A stretch of 64,000 nucleotides of DNA, taken from assembly GCF_009834545.1 (NCBI RefSeq), contig NZ_CP019427.1, positions 682,001-746,000 of the forward strand. Reading direction: 5' to 3'. The translations under genes and the position numbers were made by a program. The stretch is from Pseudomonas sp. S04 (GTDB taxonomy: Bacteria; Pseudomonadota; Gammaproteobacteria; Pseudomonadales; Pseudomonadaceae). The notes beneath the pieces were generated by a model. The model saw only the letters and a program-made list of their open reading frames with translations. It made no database searches and had not been told where the DNA came from. Shown here piece after piece: positions 9,670-18,552 of the stretch (positions within the stretch are counted from its first letter, which is position 1; each line of letters begins with the position of its first letter).

Positions 9670-11340
9670 TTACAGCGTTATGACCAAATCGGTGGTTTCC
9701 GTGGAAAAAGTGGCACTTTGCCTTGATTGCTGCGCAGCCTGCACCCGATTGCGACCTGCCGCCTTGGCGCGATACAGGGCTTCGTCCGCCTGGCTGGCCA
9801 TCATCAGGCTGTCGCTGTCTTCACTTAGGTCGACCACGCCGGCGCTAAAGGTGCACCACAGGTCTTGCGGTTGGGCTGGGTAGTGAATCTCGGCAAAGCG
9901 TCGACGGATCTGCTCGAGTACTTTGTAGGCCGATTCGATATCGGTGTCGGGCATGACGATGGCGAACTCTTCGCCGCCATAACGACCAATGAAGTCGGTC
10001 TTGCGCAGGCGTTGCTTGAGAAACAGCGCCAGGCTCTTGATCACCCGGTCGCCCATGGGGTGGCCGTGGCTGTCGTTGACCCGCTTGAAGTGGTCGATGT
10101 CGAGCATGGCAAAACTCAAGGGCTTGTTCTCGCGGCGGGCGCGGAAGCTGCAGTCTTCGAGCAGTTGCAGGATATGGGTGTGGTTATACAGGCCAGTCAG
10201 GCTGTCGCGGACCATGCGCGCCTTGAGGTTGCGGGCCCGGGCCGCGCGATTGCGCACGGTGGTGATCAGGTGGCGCGGCTTGATCGGCTTGGTCAGGAAG
10301 TCGTCGCCCCCTTCGCTCATGGCGTCCAGTTGCTTGTCCAGGTCATCCTCGGCCGACAGGTAGATGATCGGCACGCTGACATAACGGTCGTTGTGTCGGA
10401 TCACCTTGGCCAGTTCGGTACCGGTGCAGGCCGGCATGTACATGTCGAGAATGATCAGGTCGGGCTGGAAGTCCGCCAACTCGGCCATGGCCTGGATCGG
10501 CTCGATCAAGGTGCGGGTAATGATCCCGGCACTGTTGAGCAGGCGCTCGGTGTACATGGCCTGGGCGCGGGAGTCGTCGATGATCAGCACTTTGTAGGGT
10601 TCGTACTGGGCGATGCAGGTCAGCACTTCGATCTTTTCCAGCAGGCTCGAGGCCTCGAGGGTGCCGGTGAGGAACTCCTGGCCGCCGGCCCGGACCGCGG
10701 CCAGGCGCGTCGGCGTGTCGGTTTCCAGCAGGCTGAAAAACAGCAGCGGCAGCTTGTGCTCCAGGCCTTCCTGGGCTTGGGCCGCCAGTTGCAGGCCCAA
10801 GCCCGGGCCCTCGAAATCGACGTCCATGACAATCGCACTCGGCAGGCGCTCGACCATCGCCGCGCGAAACGCCGCCACGCTGTCCAGGGACTGGGCACTC
10901 AGGCCAAAAAACTCCAGCTGCTTGGCCAGGCGTTCGGCACGGTCGTGATCCTGCAGCAATACGTACACCGGCTTGCGCAAGGGTGGCAGATAGGTTTGCT
11001 CGAGCTGGTCGCCCTGGCGCAGGCCGGTGCGCGACAAGCGTTGCATCAAGCGGTTGAGGTCGCTGATCAGGCCACTGCTCAAGCGTCCACGATTGGCGTC
11101 GACGGCCTGCAGGGACTGGTTGATACCGTGCGCCAACTGGGTATGTTCGGGCTGTTCGAAGCGCTCGGCGAAACGTAGCAGGCGCAGGTTGGCTTCGCTG
11201 AGCTCCGCCAGGTCGGTTGTCGACCACTCACTGCCTTGCAGGCGCTGCCAAATCTCAAGAATCTGACGTGCCTGATGAATTACCCGCTGGGCAAAGTGCT
11301 GCTTGAGGCGCTCACGGCTGGGGTCTTCTGGCTCGGTCAT
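9670..11340 (-). CDS. gcbA: Diguanylate cyclase with tandem receiver domains (GcbA family)
   Basis: A 556-residue protein that makes c-di-GMP from two GTP. An N-terminal helical, HPt-like region (1-110) is followed by a degenerate receiver (about 120-235), a canonical receiver (about 250-365, VLIIDDS and LIILDMYMP with the phospho-acceptor Asp) and a GGDEF domain (about 385-540). The active-site signature is GGEEF. An inhibitory-site RxxD (RKTD) lies five residues before it, so product inhibition is expected. Position and architecture match PA4843/GcbA, which promotes attachment in Pseudomonas. It is in the same orientation as the chemoreceptor, 52 bases upstream of it. Confidence 0.9.
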   Translation of the reverse strand: MTEPEDPSRERLKQHFAQRVIHQARQILEIWQRLQGSEWSTTDLAELSEANLRLLRFAERFEQPEHTQLAHGINQSLQAVDANRGRLSSGLISDLNRLMQRLSRTGLRQGDQLEQTYLPPLRKPVYVLLQDHDRAERLAKQLEFFGLSAQSLDSVAAFRAAMVERLPSAIVMDVDFEGPGLGLQLAAQAQEGLEHKLPLLFFSLLETDTPTRLAAVRAGGQEFLTGTLEASSLLEKIEVLTCIAQYEPYKVLIIDDSRAQAMYTERLLNSAGIITRTLIEPIQAMAELADFQPDLIILDMYMPACTGTELAKVIRHNDRYVSVPIIYLSAEDDLDKQLDAMSEGGDDFLTKPIKPRHLITTVRNRAARARNLKARMVRDSLTGLYNHTHILQLLEDCSFRARRENKPLSFAMLDIDHFKRVNDSHGHPMGDRVIKSLALFLKQRLRKTDFIGRYGGEEFAIVMPDTDIESAYKVLEQIRRRFAEIHYPAQPQDLWCTFSAGVVDLSEDSDSLMMASQADEALYRAKAAGRNRVQAAQQSRQSATFSTETTDLVITL

Positions 11341-11625
11341 ATCCTGACTACTAGTGAGGGTGCATGCTGAGGTCGAGTGGTGGCTCTATGCTAGCACCAC
11401 TTTCCAGTTGCATGAGTGTCGCCAGTCAATATTGTGCAAAGCGACTCCATTCAGTTTATGACCGACTAGTCTCGTAGGCTCGTGGCTCTGCTTCATCTAT
11501 AGTGCTCGCTCGACCGCCAGACATGCGGCGCCGTGCCAGGGCAGGATTAATCCGCTGCTGGCGAGGCACGATGGAGTAGGGTTGTGGTCGAACCGATGAA
11601 CTCAAGTGATTGAAAGGATATCGCC

Positions 11626-12693
11626 ATGCTGGACTGGAAGAACCGTGCAGGCAGCGCGCCCGAGCGCGCCGCCGAACCCAAGTCGGACACCCGCAGCTAT
11701 TTGGGTGGCCTGCTGTTCAGCCGTGCGCTGGCTACGCTGATCGGTCTGTATCTGCTGGTGACCATCGGCCTGGGCTGGTACTGGAGCGAGGAGCCTGCGC
11801 TGTTCCCGGTCCAGCAGAACGCCCAGATCGCCGCTGAGAAAGACGGCAAGCAGATGGTCGTCGGCTACACCACGGTGGAAACCCTGAAGTCGGTGGCCGG
11901 TACCTTGCTGAACAAGCCAGGCGGCTACATTTCCAACGACCGGTTCCCGCCGGGCCTGTGGATGGACAACATGCCGAGCTGGGAATACGGAGTGCTGGTA
12001 CAGGTCCGCGACCTGACCCGGGCCCTGCGCAAAGACTTTGCCCGCTCGCAATCGCAGTCGGCTGAAGACGCCGACCTGGCCAAGGCCGAGCCGCGCTTCA
12101 ACTTCGACAACAAGAGCTGGGTGCTGCCTTCCAGTGAGTCGGAATACCAGGAAGGCATCAACTCCCTGACCCGCTATCAGGCGCGCCTGTCGGACCCTTC
12201 GCAAAAGAACGCGCTGTTCTATGCCCGCGCCGACAACCTGAACAACTGGCTGGGCGATGTCGGCACCCGCCTGGGTTCGCTGTCGCAACGCCTGTCGGCC
12301 AGTGTCGGCCGGGTCAAGCTGAACACCTCGCTGAAAACCGAAGTCGTGGCCCCAGGCCAGGTGCTGCAGGTCGACGAGGAAGTGGTGGAAACCCCGTGGA
12401 TGCAGATCGACAACGTGTTCTATGAGGCGCGCGGCCAGGCGTGGGCCCTGTCGCACTTGCTGCGGGCGATCGAAGTCGACTTTGCCGATGTCCTGGCCAA
12501 GAAGAACGCCACCGTCAGCGTGCGCCAGATCATTCGTGAGCTGGAAGCCTCGCAGGAGCCAGTCTGGAGCCCGATGATCCTCAATGGCAGCGGTTTTGGT
12601 CCATTGGCCAACCACTCGCTGGTCATGGCCAACTACATTTCGCGGGCCAACGCAGCGGTGATCGACCTGCGTCAGCTGCTCAACCAGGGCTGA
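11626..12693 (+). CDS. DUF2333 family membrane-anchored protein
   Basis: A 355-residue protein with one N-terminal transmembrane helix (ALATLIGLYLLVTIGLGWYW, about residues 37-56) and a soluble, mostly helical periplasmic domain. It is conserved among pseudomonads between gcbA and the NUDIX gene, and has no known activity. A GAAAGGATATCGCC leader gives a good ribosome site. It is followed after 3 bases by the NUDIX gene, so the two should be co-transcribed. Confidence 0.8.
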   Translation: MLDWKNRAGSAPERAAEPKSDTRSYLGGLLFSRALATLIGLYLLVTIGLGWYWSEEPALFPVQQNAQIAAEKDGKQMVVGYTTVETLKSVAGTLLNKPGGYISNDRFPPGLWMDNMPSWEYGVLVQVRDLTRALRKDFARSQSQSAEDADLAKAEPRFNFDNKSWVLPSSESEYQEGINSLTRYQARLSDPSQKNALFYARADNLNNWLGDVGTRLGSLSQRLSASVGRVKLNTSLKTEVVAPGQVLQVDEEVVETPWMQIDNVFYEARGQAWALSHLLRAIEVDFADVLAKKNATVSVRQIIRELEASQEPVWSPMILNGSGFGPLANHSLVMANYISRANAAVIDLRQLLNQG

Positions 12694-12696
12694 GTC

Positions 12697-13254
12697 ATGG
12701 TTGATCAAGCCCGGGAGGCCGCGCACCGTGCGGCCTCGGATGCCGAGCAGATCGCCTGGGTTGACGAGCAGGACCACCTGCTCGGCTCACTGGTGCGCTC
12801 AGAGTTGCGCGAGCGCGGGCTGATCGGGCGCGGCACCTACATCATGCTGTTCAACTCCAGCGGTGAGTTGTGCGTGCATCAGCGCACCTTCAGCAAGGCG
12901 CTCTATCCCGGATTCTGGGATGTGGCGGCCGGCGGCATGGTCGGTGCCGATGAAAGCTACGCCGAGTCGGCGGCCCGGGAGCTTGCGGAGGAATTGGGGG
13001 TGAGCGGGGTGGAACTGACCGCCCACGACCATTTTTTCTTCGAGGACACCGACAGCCGCCTGTGGTGTGCGGCGTTTTCGGCGGTCTGGGACGGGCCCTT
13101 GATACTGCAGCCGGAAGAGGTGCTGCAGGCGCGTTTTATCCCCCTTGCCCAGGTCATGCAGGAAATCAGCGAAAAGCCTTACTGCCCGGACTCTTTGGCG
13201 GCCTTGAAACGCTATCTGCGGGCGCGCGGCATCGACGTCGCAAAAGATGCATAA
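12697..13254 (+). CDS. NUDIX hydrolase
   Basis: A 185-residue protein with a complete Nudix box, GGMVGADESYAESAARELAE then ELGV (about residues 77-100), fitting Gx5Ex7REUxEExGU. The fold resembles the IPP-isomerase/YfcD branch that hydrolyses nucleoside diphosphate derivatives; the substrate cannot be predicted. It starts 3 bases after the DUF2333 stop with only a weak ribosome site, which suggests translational coupling. Confidence 0.88.
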   Translation: MVDQAREAAHRAASDAEQIAWVDEQDHLLGSLVRSELRERGLIGRGTYIMLFNSSGELCVHQRTFSKALYPGFWDVAAGGMVGADESYAESAARELAEELGVSGVELTAHDHFFFEDTDSRLWCAAFSAVWDGPLILQPEEVLQARFIPLAQVMQEISEKPYCPDSLAALKRYLRARGIDVAKDA

Positions 13255-13312
13255 ATTGGCGCCGATTGGCTCTTAGCAAGTGAGCTTTTTGTCGTTACAC
13301 TGCGCGACCTTT

Positions 13313-13338
13313 TGTAGGAGCGAGTGCCCGCTCCTACA
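13313..13338. repeat. REP-like palindrome
   Basis: The perfect 10-bp arms TGTAGGAGCG and CGCTCCTACA surround AGTGCC. The GTAGGAGCG core is the common Pseudomonas REP motif. It lies 58 bases past the NUDIX stop and may also stabilise or end that transcript. Confidence 0.75.
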
Positions 13339-13455
13339 GTGAAATGCTTGTTGTACCGTTCCAGTAGCGCTGCCCCTGCCTGAGTGGGGCTTCGCGGTCG
13401 ATAGCCCGTGCCAACGTGGCTGCGACCAGTCTTTGTCCTCCTAAGAGGATTGCCG

Positions 13456-13827
13456 GTGGCCAAAAAAGCCGCATCCTTCGCCGCCCTTGGTGGCCTGGTA
13501 TTTTCCACCGACGCAGGTCGACATTGCCCGGACTGTAGCCAGCCCGTGGCAGCCTGTATCTGCCAACAAACCGTTATCCCGGCCGGTGATGGCATCGCGC
13601 GCGTGCGCCGCGAAAGCAAGGGCCGTGGCGGCAAGACGGTGACCACCATCAGCGGCGTACCGCTGGCCGAAGACGCGCTCAAGGACCTGGCCACGACGTT
13701 GAAGAAACGCTGTGGCACCGGCGGTGCGTTGAAGGACGGGGTCATCGAAATCCAGGGTGATCATGTCGAGCTACTCTTGGCAGAGCTGATCAAACACGGT
13801 TTCAAAGCGAAGAAATCCGGCGGCTAG
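13456..13827 (+). CDS. SUI1/YciH family translation-initiation-like factor
   Basis: A 123-residue protein related to eukaryotic eIF1. It has an N-terminal zinc-binding-like CPDCSQPVAACIC motif and a C-terminal SUI1 fold with RVRRESKGRGGKTVTTISG. The GTG at 13456 is preferred: TAAGAGG precedes it, whereas the upstream ATG frame has no ribosome site and an unlikely N-terminus. Bacterial YciH can discriminate against aberrant initiation complexes, but its in-vivo role is unclear. The gene sits between the NUDIX gene and speA as in PAO1 (PA4840). Confidence 0.88.
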   Translation: MAKKAASFAALGGLVFSTDAGRHCPDCSQPVAACICQQTVIPAGDGIARVRRESKGRGGKTVTTISGVPLAEDALKDLATTLKKRCGTGGALKDGVIEIQGDHVELLLAELIKHGFKAKKSGG

Positions 13828-13911
13828 CAGCCTCTGTGAAGACCACCCGACTTGACGCAGGCCTGATCCCGATCAGCGTCGGCGGCGTCTCCATGGTTTT
13901 CACAGAGCCTG
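13828..13911 (+). promoter_or_regulatory. Long hairpin between the SUI1-like gene and speA
   Basis: The 13-base arms CAGCCTCTGTGAA (13828-13840) and TTCACAGAGCCTG (13899-13911) pair with one mismatch. Inside, GACGC (13854) pairs with GCGTC (13876), and TGATC with GATCA around a CC loop. There is no T-run, so it is not a standard terminator. It could be an RNA element ahead of speA or a 3' stabiliser. Confidence 0.5.
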
Positions 13912-14048
13912 TTCTGACCGGTTTCTAAACTCAGGGCTGCATTCGAGGTCTATCCCCTCGTTGCAGGCTAATCGTCATTTTCATTCTTTAAGCTGCGCCA
14001 GCCCTCAACCCGGGTGGCGCTCTTTGACTTCATTTATAGGGGACTTCG

Positions 14049-15962
14049 ATGTCCGTACGACGCACACGCAAAGACGATGGCAGCCAATGGACAGTTGCGG
14101 ACAGCCGCAGTGTTTACGGGATTCGCCATTGGGGGGCCGGGTATTTCGCGATCAATGACGCCGGTCGCGTCGAAGTTCGTCCGAACGGTCCGAGCAGCTC
14201 GCCTATCGACCTGTTCGAGCAAGTCGACCAGTTGCGCAAAAGTGGCCTGTCCTTGCCGTTGCTGGTCCGTTTCCCGGACATTCTGCAAGACCGCGTGCGT
14301 CAGTTGACTGGCGCCTTCGATGCGAACATCGAGCGCCTGGAATACCAGAGCAAATACACCGCCCTGTACCCGATCAAGGTTAACCAGCAAGAAGCGGTGA
14401 TCGAGAACATCATCGCTACCCAGGATGTGTCCATCGGCCTTGAAGCCGGTTCCAAGCCTGAGCTGCTGGCCGTGCTGGCCCTGGCGCCGAAGGGCGGCAC
14501 CATCGTCTGCAACGGTTACAAGGACCGTGAGTTCATCCGCCTGGCGCTGATGGGCCAGAAGCTCGGTCACAACGTATTCATCGTGATCGAGAAAGAATCC
14601 GAAGTCGGCCTGGTGATCGAAGAAGCCGCCTCGCTCAAGGTCAAGCCACAGGTCGGCCTGCGGGTACGCCTGTCGTCCCTGGCTTCGTCCAAGTGGGCGG
14701 ACACCGGTGGTGAGAAATCCAAGTTCGGCCTGTCGGCGGCGCAACTGCTGTCGGTGGTCGAGCGCTTCCGCGCCGCTGGCCTGGACCAGGGCATCCGCCT
14801 GCTGCACTTCCACATGGGTTCGCAGATCGCCAACCTGGCGGACTACCAGCACGGTTTCAAGGAAGCAATCCGTTACTACGGCGAGTTGCGCAACCTCGGC
14901 CTGCCGGTCGACCACATCGACGTCGGCGGCGGCCTGGGTGTGGACTACGACGGTACGCACTCGCGTAACGCCAGTTCGATCAACTACGACATGGACGATT
15001 ACGCCGGTGTCGTGGTCGGGATGCTCAAGGAATTCTGCGACGCGCAGAGCCTGCCACACCCGAACATCTTCTCCGAAAGCGGCCGCTCCCTGACCGCCCA
15101 CCACGCCATGCTGGTGGTGCAGGTGACCGACGTCGAGAAACACAACGACGACGTACCGCAGATCGAGAACAAGGAAGCGCTGCCGGAAACCGTGCAATGG
15201 CTGGTGGACCTGCTGGGTCCGACCGACATCGAGATGGTCACCGAAACCTACTGGCGCGCCACTCACTACATGAGCGACGTGGCGGCCCAGTACGCCGATG
15301 GCAAGCTGACCCTGGCCGAGAAAGCCCTGGCCGAGCAATGCTACTTCGCCGTCTGCCGTCGCCTGCACAACTCGTTGAAGGCCCGTCAGCGCTCGCACCG
15401 CCAGGTGCTCGACGAACTCAACGACAAGCTGGCCGACAAGTACATCTGCAACTTCTCGGTATTCCAGAGCCTGCCGGACACCTGGGCCATCGGCCAGGTC
15501 CTGCCGATCCTGCCGCTGCACCGTCTCGACGAAGAGCCGCTGCGCCGCGCCGTGCTGCAAGACCTGACCTGCGACTCCGACGGCAAGATCAAGCAGTACG
15601 TCGACGAGCAGAGCATCGAGACCAGCCTGCCGGTGCATGCCCTCAAGGACGGTGAAGACTACCTGCTGGGGATCTTCCTGGTGGGCGCCTACCAGGAAAT
15701 CCTCGGCGATATGCACAACCTGTTTGGTGACACCGACTCGGTGAACATCTACCAGAATGCCGACGGCAGTGTTTATCACGCTGGGATCGAGACCCACGAC
15801 ACCATCGAGGACATGCTGCGCTACGTGCACTTGTCGCCGGAAGAGCTGATGACTCACTACCGCGACAAAGTCGCCAGCGCGCGGATCACCGCTGCCGAGC
15901 GTACCCAGTTCCTCGACGCACTGCGCCTGGGCCTGACTCGTTCTTCGTACCTGTCTTCCTGA
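14049..15962 (+). CDS. speA: Biosynthetic arginine decarboxylase
   Basis: A 637-residue PLP-dependent fold-III enzyme that converts arginine to agmatine, the first step of the agmatine route to putrescine and polyamines. The PLP lysine lies in [10 protein letters not shown] (Lys110). The PLP-phosphate glycine loop appears as [13 protein letters not shown] near residue 300, and the active-site [14 protein letters not shown] follows. Length matches E. coli SpeA (658 with a longer N-terminus). GGGGAC precedes the ATG. It stands alone, after the hairpin region. Confidence 0.97.
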   Translation: MSVRRTRKDDGSQWTVADSRSVYGIRHWGAGYFAINDAGRVEVRPNGPSSSPIDLFEQVDQLRKSGLSLPLLVRFPDILQDRVRQLTGAFDANIERLEYQSKYTALYPIKVNQQEAVIENIIATQDVSIGLEAGSKPELLAVLALAPKGGTIVCNGYKDREFIRLALMGQKLGHNVFIVIEKESEVGLVIEEAASLKVKPQVGLRVRLSSLASSKWADTGGEKSKFGLSAAQLLSVVERFRAAGLDQGIRLLHFHMGSQIANLADYQHGFKEAIRYYGELRNLGLPVDHIDVGGGLGVDYDGTHSRNASSINYDMDDYAGVVVGMLKEFCDAQSLPHPNIFSESGRSLTAHHAMLVVQVTDVEKHNDDVPQIENKEALPETVQWLVDLLGPTDIEMVTETYWRATHYMSDVAAQYADGKLTLAEKALAEQCYFAVCRRLHNSLKARQRSHRQVLDELNDKLADKYICNFSVFQSLPDTWAIGQVLPILPLHRLDEEPLRRAVLQDLTCDSDGKIKQYVDEQSIETSLPVHALKDGEDYLLGIFLVGAYQEILGDMHNLFGDTDSVNIYQNADGSVYHAGIETHDTIEDMLRYVHLSPEELMTHYRDKVASARITAAERTQFLDALRLGLTRSSYLSS

Positions 15963-15998
15963 GGTAACGAACCGCTGAAACCAGGCTGTCTGAAAATG

Positions 15999-16092
15999 TT
16001 CCGCGTCTTGCGGAAAATTCGGATGGTCTGGTAAGGCGATTCCTAGTTTTTTCAGCGATTTTTAATGGTGTAGCACTATCAACGATGGTGCT
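15999..16092 (+). terminator. Two small hairpins between speA and vgrG
   Basis: TTCCGC-GTCTT-GCGGAA (15999-16015) is followed by AATTC. AGCACTATC-AAC-GATGGTGCT (16072-16092) pairs over nine positions with one U-G. Neither has a proper T-run, so they are weak terminator or operator candidates. The surrounding 120 bases are noticeably AT-richer than the neighbouring genes. Confidence 0.3.
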
Positions 16093-16195
16093 TCCTCATT
16101 TCATGTAGTCCATTTCCCAAGTTGTATTTCGGCACTCTACTCGGCCATGTCTCTCAGCGAGAATCCCCGGCCGCCCCTCCTGTAGAGAAAAGCCG

Positions 16196-17743
16196 ATGTT
16201 CGATCCCCTTTACGAGCCGTCATTTCGTCTGGAGATAGCGGGTCAACCCCAGCCCCTGGTCGTGGTCGCGTTAAGCGGCAGCGAAGCCATCAGCCAACCC
16301 TTTGAGTTCCTGCTGGACTTGCACCTGGACGAGCGCCAGTTGGACCTGTCCAGCCTGATGTTTCGCGCGGCCTATCTGTGCTTCGGCACGGCGGTCAGCG
16401 GCATTCATGGACAGATCCAGGGCCTGGTGCCGCTTCACGATGAAGCACAACCTGGCCTCTGGCGTGTGACCCTGGGCCCGCGACTGGCCTGTCTGGCACG
16501 TCGCTTCACCCAGCGTGTATTCAGCGGATTGTCGGTGCCGCAGATCCTCGCCCAGGTATTGAGTGAGCACGGCATTGACGGGCAGGCTTGCCGATTCGAA
16601 TTGCGCGGTGAGTATCCGGCACTGGAGTTCTGCACTCAGTACCGTGAATCCGACCTGGCGTTTGTCCAGCGCCTGTGTGGCCAGCAGTCGATTGACTACC
16701 ACTTCCGGCACCGCCGAGCAGGTCATTGCCTGGTGTTTAGCGATTGCGGGCAGCACCACTGCGTGGCCGAGACGCTTAGCTTCGGGGTTGAAGGTGCCGC
16801 CGGTGTCAGGCGATTTGCAGTGCATGCGCAAGCGGACGGCATCCATGTGCAGGCAGCAACCGAGCGGCCCACAGTGCGCGCGGGGCGGCTTTTATCCTGC
16901 TCCGGACACCCCAGCACCGAGGGCACTGGCCAGTGGTTGATCACCCGGGTCGAACATTGCGCGAGCCAGCACGACGTGCCGCACTATCACAATCGACTGC
17001 GGGCCATTCCGTGGGGCGTGCCGTGCGTGCCAGCCGAATCGCCGGCGAAACCGCGCATGAGCAGCCTGCAACTCGGCTGGGTGGTGAGCGTGGACGGCCA
17101 ACACCGTGATGCGCAGCAGCGGATCGCGGTGCAACTGGAGTGGCTGTACCAGGGCGAGGGCGGTCGTCCCAGTCATTGCTGGTTGCCGGTGTCTGCGCAT
17201 TTATCTGTCCAGGCGATAAACGCTCTCAGGGCAGGTGTGGAGGTGTACGTCAGCTATACCGAGGGTGATCCGGATCAGCCCTTGATCTGTGGCGTGCTCG
17301 TCACGCCACTGCAGACCGGGGATAACCTGGCTGCTACCGGCTCGCCTGCGGCACGCTTGCAACTGCAGATCAGTGCGGCAGCATTCATGGGGAGCGAGCA
17401 ACAGTTGCAAGTGTCGCCCGGGCCGGCACAGGCCGTTGGCCCCAGCGTTGAACGGCAATTCAAGGTCGGTTGCAGCGAAGTGAGTTTCGACGGTGAAACC
17501 TTGCGCCTGTCCAGCCCGAACATTCATCTCAAGGCCATGCAACCGCCCACGGTCGAGACCCCGAGTGCAACCATGGAGGAAGTGCCCGCGATCGCGGCCC
17601 AGGACTTGCTGACCCTGCTGCGCACCAGTCAGCCGCTGGTGTTGCTGTGCCTGCTGCCCGGTGGTGGCAGCTACAGCCATTGCCGCCAGTTCATCTGCGT
17701 GTGTCGCACGGCGACAGGTGATGGCCTGAGTGGTGCAGCATGA
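16196..17743 (+). CDS. Short VgrG-like type VI secretion tip protein
   Basis: A 515-residue protein. Residues 1 to about 330 show the gp27-like VgrG hub, including VQRLCGQQSIDYHFRH and LEFCTQYRESDLAFVQ. The gp5-like OB region follows, with the signature VYVSYTEGDPDQPLICGVLV. After about residue 400 only some 110 residues remain, without the long beta-helix spike of typical 600-700-residue VgrGs; the end is cysteine-rich and ordinary in composition. It overlaps the DUF4123 gene by 4 bases (ATGA). No other T6SS gene is nearby, so it would depend on an apparatus elsewhere in the genome. Confidence 0.82.
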   Translation: MFDPLYEPSFRLEIAGQPQPLVVVALSGSEAISQPFEFLLDLHLDERQLDLSSLMFRAAYLCFGTAVSGIHGQIQGLVPLHDEAQPGLWRVTLGPRLACLARRFTQRVFSGLSVPQILAQVLSEHGIDGQACRFELRGEYPALEFCTQYRESDLAFVQRLCGQQSIDYHFRHRRAGHCLVFSDCGQHHCVAETLSFGVEGAAGVRRFAVHAQADGIHVQAATERPTVRAGRLLSCSGHPSTEGTGQWLITRVEHCASQHDVPHYHNRLRAIPWGVPCVPAESPAKPRMSSLQLGWVVSVDGQHRDAQQRIAVQLEWLYQGEGGRPSHCWLPVSAHLSVQAINALRAGVEVYVSYTEGDPDQPLICGVLVTPLQTGDNLAATGSPAARLQLQISAAAFMGSEQQLQVSPGPAQAVGPSVERQFKVGCSEVSFDGETLRLSSPNIHLKAMQPPTVETPSATMEEVPAIAAQDLLTLLRTSQPLVLLCLLPGGGSYSHCRQFICVCRTATGDGLSGAA

Positions 17744-18525
17744 GCCTGACCCGCACAGCGCAATGGCTGTTGCTCGACATACCCGCCGCACCGCAGGCCT
17801 GCAGCCGGTTGCAGCACGGCTTTGCCGGCGCGGTGCGGCACGCGTTGTTTGCCAACACCGACCTGCATGGGTTGCGCGAGCAGGGGCCGCAGGTGATCGA
17901 ATTGGCGAGCCACGCGAGGCTGGCCGATTGCGTCCATGATCAGCCGGAAGACTGGCCTGGGCTCCTGTTGCAGACCTCGGTGTCGGCAGGTCCGTTGCTC
18001 GAGCACTTGCGGCGCATGCTCACGGTGACCTTCGGCCTGCATCACAAGGGCCTGTTGAGCTATTACAACCCCTGGACCGCCAGCTACTTCTTCGATGCCC
18101 GCGACGCCAGTGAGTTAAGCCGCTGGTTGGGGCCGATCGACCGGTTGTACTGGTACGGCGGCACCTGGGCGGATCGGGCCATGGGCAGCCTGGGGTGGCA
18201 GCAGATGGTCAATCCGCGCCGGGCTGTAAGTGAGCTGGCGATCGAAGACAACCTCAGCCAGCACCAGCAGGATAAGTTGCAGACGTGTTTGCTGGAGCGC
18301 CATGCCTGGTCGTGGTGCCGGGCCACTGGGCATGATTATGGGGTGATCTGGTGCTGCCTCGAGGAAGGCTTGGAACAGGGCTTCACCGAGCACGCGGTGC
18401 TGGACGGCTGGTTGCGCCTGCGCCTGCAATACCCATCCGCCACGTTGCAGGTGGTTCTGCCGGGAGGCACTCAGCAGGAGCGCCTGGACAGCCTGCGTCA
18501 GCACTGGCGCAACGATCCGACTTGA
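17740..18525 (+). CDS. DUF4123 adaptor (T6SS effector chaperone family)
   Basis: A 261-residue protein with a DUF4123-like N-terminal half (QWLLLDI; FGLHHKGLLSYYNPWTASYF; WYGGTWADRAMG). Characterised family members (TEC/Tap) load a cognate effector onto VgrG. Start and stop are clear, and it is coupled to vgrG by a 4-base overlap. Normally an effector gene follows, but here the next gene is a convergent MATE exporter whose stop lies 28 bases away. The cargo is therefore missing, or encoded elsewhere. Confidence 0.8.
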   Translation: MSLTRTAQWLLLDIPAAPQACSRLQHGFAGAVRHALFANTDLHGLREQGPQVIELASHARLADCVHDQPEDWPGLLLQTSVSAGPLLEHLRRMLTVTFGLHHKGLLSYYNPWTASYFFDARDASELSRWLGPIDRLYWYGGTWADRAMGSLGWQQMVNPRRAVSELAIEDNLSQHQQDKLQTCLLERHAWSWCRATGHDYGVIWCCLEEGLEQGFTEHAVLDGWLRLRLQYPSATLQVVLPGGTQQERLDSLRQHWRNDPT

Positions 18526-18552
18526 AGCCGGCGTCTGCGCCAGGACGGTGGT

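Noticed and set aside
9865..11178. 437-codon plus-strand frame over gcbA
   Set aside because: Antisense shadow; its translation lacks domain features.
14034..15857. 607-codon minus-strand frame over speA
   Set aside because: Shadow of speA; no domain features in its translation.
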